Of a stretch of DNA of 11,620 nt, positions 7,001-11,620 are shown piece by piece. The stretch lies in NCBI GenBank assembly GCA_018064575.1, contig JAGHUZ010000248.1:1-11620 (forward strand), in the 5' to 3' direction. The notes beneath the pieces were generated by a model. That model saw only the letters and a list, made by a program, of their open reading frames with translations, had not been told where the DNA came from and did no database searches. Position 1 is the stretch's first letter, and the number at the start of each line of letters is the position of its first letter. Made by a program: the position numbers and the translations under genes. The stretch comes from Candidatus Minthomonas equi (GTDB taxonomy: Bacteria; Bacteroidota; Bacteroidia; Bacteroidales; UBA932).

Positions 7001-8335
7001 ATGCTTACTTCGATTACCCCCATTGACGGCAGATATTACTCGAAAGTCGAGGAACTGTCCAATTATTATTCAGAATTTGCACTTATCAGATACCGCATCA
7101 GGGTGGAAATAGAATATTTCATCGCCTTGTGCAAAATACCCCTGCCGCAGCTCGGAGATTTCGACAGGGAGAAATTTGCTCCACTTCGTGCAATATACAC
7201 GGAACTTAGTTCTCAGGAAGCGGCCCGCGTGAAAGAAATAGAGAAGGTTACCAATCACGACGTCAAGGCTGTGGAATACTATATCAAGGAACGGATGGAT
7301 ACTCTGGGAATTCCTGAACGCCATAAGAATTTCGTCCATTTCGGACTGACTTCGCAGGATATCAACAACACTTCCGTTCCGCTTTCTCTTCTTGAAGGAA
7401 TTCAGGACGTATATCTTCCTCAGTTATACAATGTCTTGAATACAATCACGGAAATGGCCCACGAATGGAGGGATATTCCTATGATGGCCCATACTCACGG
7501 GCAGCCGGCATCTCCCACCAGACTGGGGAAAGAATTCAAAGTGTATGTCGTGCGTCTCCGTGAGCAGATAAAGGTGCTTCAGGGTATCCCTTATGCTGCC
7601 AAGTTCGGTGGAGCCACTGGTAATTTCAATGCCCACTTCGTGGCTTATCCCGGTATTGACTGGAATGCCTTCGCCCAGAATTTCGTAGAGGAAGATTTGG
7701 GTCTGAAACGCTCTTATCCCACTACGCAGATAGAGCATTACGATTACATAGCGGCCCTTTTCGATGCCATCCGTCGAATCAATACGATTCTTATCGACTT
7801 CTGCCGTGACATCTGGACTTATATTTCAATGGAATATTTCAAACAGAAAATCAAGGCCGGGGAAGTAGGCAGTTCTGCGATGCCCCATAAGGTGAATCCC
7901 ATCGATTTCGAAAATGCTGAAGGTAATTTCGGAATGGCCGATGCCATATGCACCTTCCTTTCGATGAAACTTCCCATTTCCAGAATGCAGCGGGATCTTA
8001 CCGACTCCACTGTCCTGCGTAATGTCGGTGTGCCCATCGCTCATTCCATCATAGCCTTCAAATCCCTCCAAAAAGGACTTGGGAAACTGATTCTCAATGA
8101 ACCTAAACTCAAGGCCGACCTTGAAAATAACTGGGCTGTGGTGGCAGAAGCCATTCAGACCATTCTCCGTCGCGAAGGATATCCTAATCCTTATGAAACA
8201 TTGAAAAATCTCACGCGTACCGGAGAAGCTATGTCGGAGCAGAGCATAGCGGCATTCATCGATACATTGGAAATTTCGGAAAACGTCAAGGAGGAACTCA
8301 GAGCCATATCCCCGATGAATTATACAGGAAGATAG
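7001..8335 (+). CDS. purB: Adenylosuccinate lyase
   Basis: PurB removes fumarate from SAICAR and from adenylosuccinate, two steps of purine synthesis and AMP formation. The 444 residues start with TPIDGRYYSKVEELSNYYSE (6-25), typical of the E. coli-like branch. Active-site landmarks are His86 in TNHDVKAVEYYIK, FGLTSQDINN (114-123), THGQPAS (165-171) and the lyase signature SSAMPHKVNP (291-300), whose serines include the mobile-loop catalytic Ser. Length is normal and no key residue is missing. The stop is only four bases from the argF' ATG, so purB is almost certainly co-transcribed with the arginine genes downstream, an unexpected partner. Divergent from the hydrolase gene across about 130 bases. 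Confidence 0.97.
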   Translation: MLTSITPIDGRYYSKVEELSNYYSEFALIRYRIRVEIEYFIALCKIPLPQLGDFDREKFAPLRAIYTELSSQEAARVKEIEKVTNHDVKAVEYYIKERMDTLGIPERHKNFVHFGLTSQDINNTSVPLSLLEGIQDVYLPQLYNVLNTITEMAHEWRDIPMMAHTHGQPASPTRLGKEFKVYVVRLREQIKVLQGIPYAAKFGGATGNFNAHFVAYPGIDWNAFAQNFVEEDLGLKRSYPTTQIEHYDYIAALFDAIRRINTILIDFCRDIWTYISMEYFKQKIKAGEVGSSAMPHKVNPIDFENAEGNFGMADAICTFLSMKLPISRMQRDLTDSTVLRNVGVPIAHSIIAFKSLQKGLGKLILNEPKLKADLENNWAVVAEAIQTILRREGYPNPYETLKNLTRTGEAMSEQSIAAFIDTLEISENVKEELRAISPMNYTGR

Positions 8336-8339
8336 AATT

Positions 8340-9293
8340 ATGCGTCATTTTACATCGATCAGGCAGTTGGGTGACCTCAATAAGGCACTCGCAGCTGCAA
8401 AATTTGTCAAGGAAAATCCTTTCGCCGACCAGAGCCTCGGTAAGAACAGAACTCTGCTGATGGTATTTTTCAATAATAGTCTCCGGACGAGATTGAGTAC
8501 TCAGAAAGCGGCGCTGAATCTCGGAATGAACGTCATAGTTCTGGACGTGAATCAAGGTGCGTGGAAACTTGAGACAGAAAGGGGTGTCATAATGGATGGA
8601 GACAAGAGCGAGCATCTGCTGGAAGCCATTCCCGTGATGGGAGCATACTGTGACGTGATAGGTGTCAGGTCTTTCGCCCGCTTCGAGAAGCGTGAAGATG
8701 ATTATCAGGAGGTAGTGCTCAATCAGTTCATCAAGTATTCGGGGAGACCCGTATTCAGTATGGAGGCAGCCACGCGTCATCCTCTTCAGACATTCGCTGA
8801 CCTGATAACCATAGAAGAATACAGAAAAAACCGCAGACCGAAGGTCGTAATGACCTGGGCTCCCCATCCGAAAGCATTGCCGCAGGCTGTGCCAAATTCA
8901 TTCGCGGAAGGGTTGAATATGACGGACTATGATTTTGTAATCGCTAATCCGGAGGGGTATGACCTTGACCTTGAATTCGTTGGAAATGCGAAAGTGATGC
9001 ATAATCAGAATGAAGCACTTAAGGGGGCTGATTTCGTGTATGCCAAGAACTGGTCTGTAGCTGAACCCTCGCATTATGGGCAGGTACTTAACCGCGATAT
9101 GGACTGGACGGTGACGGCGGATAAGATGGCTCTCACCAATGACGCATTCTTTATGCATTGCCTCCCGGTGAGAAGGAATATGATAGTCAGCGATGATGTT
9201 ATAGAAAGTCCGAGATCTCTGGTAATTCCAGAGGCGGCCAACAGGGTGGTGTCAGCGCAGACTGTGCTGAAAGAAATACTGAAAAGCCTGTAA
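8340..9293 (+). CDS. argF': N-succinylornithine (or N-acetylornithine) carbamoyltransferase
   Basis: This enzyme transfers the carbamoyl group from carbamoyl phosphate to an N-acylated ornithine in arginine synthesis. The 317 residues match the Bacteroides fragilis ArgF' type: carbamoyl-phosphate motif SLRTR (47-51) in FFNNSLRTRLSTQKAALNLG (43-62), then ATRHPLQ (144-150), KNW (236-238) and HCLPVRRN (273-280). Canonical ornithine transcarbamylases differ in these surroundings. Published work on the X. campestris and B. fragilis enzymes identifies one residue (Glu92 or Pro90) as selecting acetyl versus succinyl substrate, and Pro, Ser, Val or Ala there gives succinylornithine activity. Here it is Ser90 in MDGDKSEHLLEA, so succinylornithine is the better guess. 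The start four bases after purB suggests coupling; argB follows after 57 bases. Confidence 0.92.
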   Translation: MRHFTSIRQLGDLNKALAAAKFVKENPFADQSLGKNRTLLMVFFNNSLRTRLSTQKAALNLGMNVIVLDVNQGAWKLETERGVIMDGDKSEHLLEAIPVMGAYCDVIGVRSFARFEKREDDYQEVVLNQFIKYSGRPVFSMEAATRHPLQTFADLITIEEYRKNRRPKVVMTWAPHPKALPQAVPNSFAEGLNMTDYDFVIANPEGYDLDLEFVGNAKVMHNQNEALKGADFVYAKNWSVAEPSHYGQVLNRDMDWTVTADKMALTNDAFFMHCLPVRRNMIVSDDVIESPRSLVIPEAANRVVSAQTVLKEILKSL

Positions 9294-9350
9294 AGGGGCG
9301 GCAGAAGCACTGGGAAATAAGTGCAGTCTTAAAGTATTGCATCGGGAATT

Positions 9351-10133
9351 ATGATAAAAGTAGTCAAAATAGGCGGAAATGTGGTGGACAATGAGGAACT
9401 TCTGCAGAAGTTCTGCAAGGACTTCGCATCGCTGGAAGGAGATAAGGTACTGGTACACGGAGGTGGAGTGATGGCTTCCAGAATTCAGGAGGCTTTGGGA
9501 CAGAATCCTCTGATGGTGGAGGGACGTCGCGTGACAGATGAGGAAACTCTTAAAACAGTTTCTATGGTCTATGGCGGCTGGTGCAGCAAGCATATTGTCG
9601 CTTCTCTTCAGAAATTCGGCTGTAATGCCATCGGTCTCTCCGGCTGTGACGCGAATATTCTTACAACTTCACGGCGGGCACCGAAAATGCTTTCTGACGG
9701 GGTGACCAGAGTGGATTACGGTTTCGTGGGGGACGTGACGAAGGATTCCGTAAATGTGCCTGCCCTCAAAACTTTCATTGATTTGGGTATAGTCCCTGTC
9801 CTGAATGCCATAAATCACGATGGTGCCGGCAGTCTGCTGAATACCAATGCCGATACCATCGCTTCAAGCCTGGCGGCGGCTCTTGGGGGGGAACTTCTGT
9901 ATCTCTTTGAAAAAAAAGGGGTTTTATATGACGTAAAGGATGACGGAAGTGTCATTTCTTCGATGGATATAGACTTGTACGGCAGTTTGAGAGCGGAAGG
10001 ACGAATCGATAAGGGTATGATTCCAAAACTTGACAATGCCTTCGGTGCTCTTCGCAATGGCGCTGCGGGGGTGGTTGTCAAACATTCCTTTGATTTGCTT
10101 GAGGATAATGCCGGGACCAGACTGGTGTTTTGA
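9351..10133 (+). CDS. argB: N-acetylglutamate (possibly N-succinylglutamate) kinase
   Basis: ArgB phosphorylates N-acylglutamate, the second step of arginine synthesis. The 260-residue length is typical of the short, arginine-insensitive class. Visible family motifs are KIGGN (6-10), VHGGG (35-39), EGRRVT (57-62), the NTNADT stretch (164-169) and GMIPKLDNA (222-230) with Lys226 in the position of the catalytic C-terminal lysine. It lacks the N-terminal helix of arginine-inhibited hexameric kinases, so feedback control is not expected from sequence. Because the neighbouring ArgF' looks succinyl-specific, the substrate may be succinylglutamate; that is inference. It lies between argF' and the M20 deacylase with 57- and 47-base gaps. 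Two mononucleotide runs (seven G near 9887, eight A at 9910-9917) and an 18-base palindrome (9396-9413) lie inside; the reading frame is intact. Confidence 0.95.
   Translation: MIKVVKIGGNVVDNEELLQKFCKDFASLEGDKVLVHGGGVMASRIQEALGQNPLMVEGRRVTDEETLKTVSMVYGGWCSKHIVASLQKFGCNAIGLSGCDANILTTSRRAPKMLSDGVTRVDYGFVGDVTKDSVNVPALKTFIDLGIVPVLNAINHDGAGSLLNTNADTIASSLAAALGGELLYLFEKKGVLYDVKDDGSVISSMDIDLYGSLRAEGRIDKGMIPKLDNAFGALRNGAAGVVVKHSFDLLEDNAGTRLVF
9396..9413. repeat. Perfect 18-base palindrome inside early argB
   Basis: GAACTTCTGCAGAAGTTC equals its own reverse complement over all 18 bases, centred on CTGCAG, 46-63 bases into argB. TTCTGCA also occurs twice in direct order here (9401 and 9411). It encodes ordinary ArgB residues (EELLQKF), so it may be chance; it could also be an operator or a loop-less RNA stem. 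Confidence 0.6.
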
Positions 10134-10180
10134 GCAGGTGGACTGCCGGAGGCTTGAACCGACCGACAAATTCTTGAAAT

Positions 10181-11305
10181 ATGAAGGAGAATATAGGAAA
10201 ATATATCTCACTGCTGCGTAAAATGGTATCTGTCCCTTCTCATTCATTTGAGGAGGATAAGGTGGCAGACCTCGTATGTGCCTTTTTGGAGAAGGAGGGC
10301 ATTATATGTAAGCGTGAGCGCAATAATATACTGGCGCTTACCCGCCATTTCGACCCTGTAAAGCGTACTTTGGCTCTGGATGCTCATATCGATACTGTTC
10401 CTCCTTCAGAAGCTTACACCCGTAATCCCTATGATGCAGGAAATGATGATGATGTGGTTTGGGGACTTGGCTCGAATGATGATGGAGGGAGTGTGGTATC
10501 GATGATAGCGGCCTTTGCCTATTTTTACGAAGAGATACTTCCGATAAACATTATGTTAGTGATTACCTGTGAGGAAGAACGGTCCGGTGCGAATGGTTCC
10601 ACCTGGCTGTATGGCTCCACCAGCCCTCTTGGCCGAGTGACTTGTACAGACGCGAATCATTCGCGTACGTACGAATTCCCAAGGCCGGAGTGGGTGATAA
10701 TCGGGGAGCCTACGGGGATGAAGGTGGCTACGAGCGAGCGGGGACTTCTGGTGTTGGACGGTGAGGCTTGCGGTGTCAGCGGCCACGCGGCCCGGGAGGA
10801 GGGGGTGAATGCCCTTTACATCGCTGTCGAAGATATCGCGCGGATACGCGGGCATCGTTTTTTGAAACATTCTGAACTTATGGGTGACGTGAAACTGAAC
10901 GTTACGCAGATAAATGCGGGGACAGTGCACAATATAATTCCTGATTCGTGTCGGTTTACGGTGGATATACGTCCTACGGAGAAATATACGAATGAGGAAA
11001 TATGGAAGGAATTGCAGGCTATATGCCGCAGTACATTGACTCCGAGGCGTCTTACCAACAGGTCTTCAGCCACTTATGGCGGTTCTCCGCTTCTTCGGAC
11101 CGTGGCGGAGCTCGGAATGGATACTTTTTCGTCCCCCACCACTTCGGATTGGATGCAGACCGGGTGCGATGCTGTCAAGATGGGTCCGGGAGAATCGTCC
11201 CGTTCACATCGTGCGGATGAGTTTATTCTGGTGTCCGAGATAGAGGATGCGATAGATAAATATATCGCTTTTATCAGGGTATTTGGAGAAATTACGGCCG
11301 GATAA
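10181..11305 (+). CDS. argE: M20-family deacylase, N-acyl-ornithine/citrulline type (ArgE-like)
   Basis: This dizinc hydrolase probably removes the acyl group from acylcitrulline or acylornithine. The 374 residues carry the M20 metal and catalytic sites: His69 and Asp71 in LDAHIDTVP, Asp100 in GLGSNDDGG, Glu131/Glu132 in TCEEERSG, Glu176 in IIGEPTGM and His343 in RSHRADEF. VSGHAA (199-204) marks the lid/dimerisation domain. Its place between argB and argH supports an arginine role over a general peptidase role. If ArgF' makes succinylcitrulline, that is the likely substrate. Between EEER and GEPT there are roughly 18 more residues than I expect (about 144-168, including PLGRVTCTDANHSRTYEF), and that segment carries an inverted repeat in the DNA. 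The ATG at 10181 gives a normal N-terminus. Confidence 0.88.
   Translation: MKENIGKYISLLRKMVSVPSHSFEEDKVADLVCAFLEKEGIICKRERNNILALTRHFDPVKRTLALDAHIDTVPPSEAYTRNPYDAGNDDDVVWGLGSNDDGGSVVSMIAAFAYFYEEILPINIMLVITCEEERSGANGSTWLYGSTSPLGRVTCTDANHSRTYEFPRPEWVIIGEPTGMKVATSERGLLVLDGEACGVSGHAAREEGVNALYIAVEDIARIRGHRFLKHSELMGDVKLNVTQINAGTVHNIIPDSCRFTVDIRPTEKYTNEEIWKELQAICRSTLTPRRLTNRSSATYGGSPLLRTVAELGMDTFSSPTTSDWMQTGCDAVKMGPGESSRSHRADEFILVSEIEDAIDKYIAFIRVFGEITAG
10644..10672. repeat. Inverted repeat within the extra segment of the M20 gene
   Basis: Arms gtacagacgcgaa (10644-10656) and ttcgcgtacgtac (10660-10672) pair at 11 of 13 positions around a TCA loop; the inner seven pairs are perfect. It lies in the stretch that lengthens the protein relative to ordinary ArgE-like enzymes. 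It may form an mRNA hairpin or mark an old insertion. Confidence 0.55.
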
Positions 11306-11329
11306 TCGTTTTGACGGAAAGGAAATAGT

Positions 11330-11349
11330 TTTATTAATGATTTAATAAA
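11330..11349. promoter_or_regulatory. AT-only palindrome just upstream of argH
   Basis: TTTATTAA (11330-11337) and TTAATAAA (11342-11349) are perfect inverted arms around TGAT, ending 11 bases before the argH ATG in a 55-base gap. It does not match the E. coli ArgR box as I know it. It could be an operator, a weak hairpin affecting argH translation, or AT-rich coincidence. Confidence 0.35.
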
Positions 11350-11360
11350 CCAAAACAAAT

Positions 11361-11620
11361 ATGGCGACATTATGGAATAAAGGTGTTTCGGCGACTGAAC
11401 GGGTGGATGCGTTCACGGTGGGGAACGACCGCGTACTGGACTTGAAGTTGGCGAAGTATGACATTATAGGCTCGAAGGCTCATATCAGGATGCTTGAGAG
11501 CATCGGGCTGCTGACGCGGGAGGAACTCAAATCCCTGACCGCTGCTCTGGACGAAATAGCTGCATCTGTCGAAAACGGCACCTTTGTTCTGGAAGATGAC
11601 GTCGAGGATATCCATTCCCA
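11361..11620 (+). CDS. argH: Argininosuccinate lyase, N-terminal part (runs off the window)
   Basis: ArgH splits argininosuccinate into arginine and fumarate, the last step of arginine synthesis. An open frame from ATG 11361 stays open for 86 codons to the window edge. It starts MATLWNKGVSATERVDAFTV and contains NDRVLDLKLAKYDIIGSKAH (22-41), HIRMLESIGLLTREEL and VLEDDVEDIHS (76-86). The LAKYD, SxAHxxML and EDxHS elements are typical of the lyase N-terminal domain. Roughly four fifths of the protein, including the SSxMPxKxN signature, lies beyond the window. It follows the M20 deacylase gene by 55 bases on the same strand and probably belongs to the same cluster. The identity is strong because both the motifs and the gene context agree. 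Confidence 0.9.
   Translation, partial: MATLWNKGVSATERVDAFTVGNDRVLDLKLAKYDIIGSKAHIRMLESIGLLTREELKSLTAALDEIAASVENGTFVLEDDVEDIHS

Noticed and set aside
8298..8867. Open frame of 189 codons on the minus strand opposite argF'
   Set aside because: It lies wholly across the purB end and argF', whose motifs are clear; no plausible protein features or spacing to neighbours.
9307..9324. GCACT / AGTGC inverted repeat between argF' and argB as a terminator or attenuator
   Set aside because: Only five pairs with an eight-base loop and no T-run; too weak to call.

Overview
The window reads as chromosomal DNA from a member of the Bacteroidales (Bacteroidota), genus not determinable. The grounds are several promoter-like TAnnTTTG boxes, a general lack of Shine-Dalgarno sequences, an ornithine carbamoyltransferase of the Bacteroides fragilis succinylornithine type, and a YtxH / holin-like / small basic protein trio that is common in this group. 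The window is densely coding: twelve protein genes are supported, one of them cut by the right edge. There is no tRNA, rRNA, CRISPR array, insertion sequence or prophage, and no gene-free stretch longer than about 140 bases.

Layout. (1) Bases 40-890, minus strand: a three-gene envelope cassette encoding a YtxH-domain protein, a two-helix holin-like membrane protein and an 89-residue basic protein. (2) Bases 891-998: a divergent control region with two facing -7 boxes. (3) Bases 999-2288, plus strand: a clostripain-family (C11) protease lipoprotein. (4) Bases 2293-6869, minus strand: a tightly packed four-gene run, in transcription order alpha/beta hydrolase, TrkA potassium-uptake regulator, secreted M6-type zinc metalloprotease, and a 140-residue lipoprotein of unknown function whose start overlaps the protease stop. 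Its 3' end lies 4 bases from the end of the C11 gene, so two exported-peptidase loci converge. (5) Bases 7001-11620, plus strand: purB followed by argF', argB, an M20 deacylase (argE-type) and the start of argH.

How the genes work together. Region 5 covers acylglutamate phosphorylation (ArgB), carbamoylation of acylornithine (ArgF'), deacylation (M20 enzyme) and argininosuccinate cleavage (ArgH). argC, argD and argG are not in the window and may lie beyond the right edge. Residue 90 of ArgF' is serine, at the position reported to separate acetyl- from succinyl-ornithine specificity, and it fits succinylated intermediates. purB sits only 4 bases upstream of argF', so a purine/AMP enzyme leads an arginine cluster; PurB and ArgH both release fumarate and both consume products made from aspartate. 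The proteases of regions 3 and 4 suggest extracellular or periplasmic peptide breakdown. The link to TrkA and the hydrolase is positional only.

I found no convincing undescribed system. The points most worth a second look are the Ser90 ArgF', the purB-arg linkage, the M6 protease-lipoprotein pair, the insertion in the M20 enzyme with an inverted repeat inside it, and two palindromes in the arg cluster. Two starts were moved downstream from the longest open frame (YtxH gene to 890, hydrolase to 6869).
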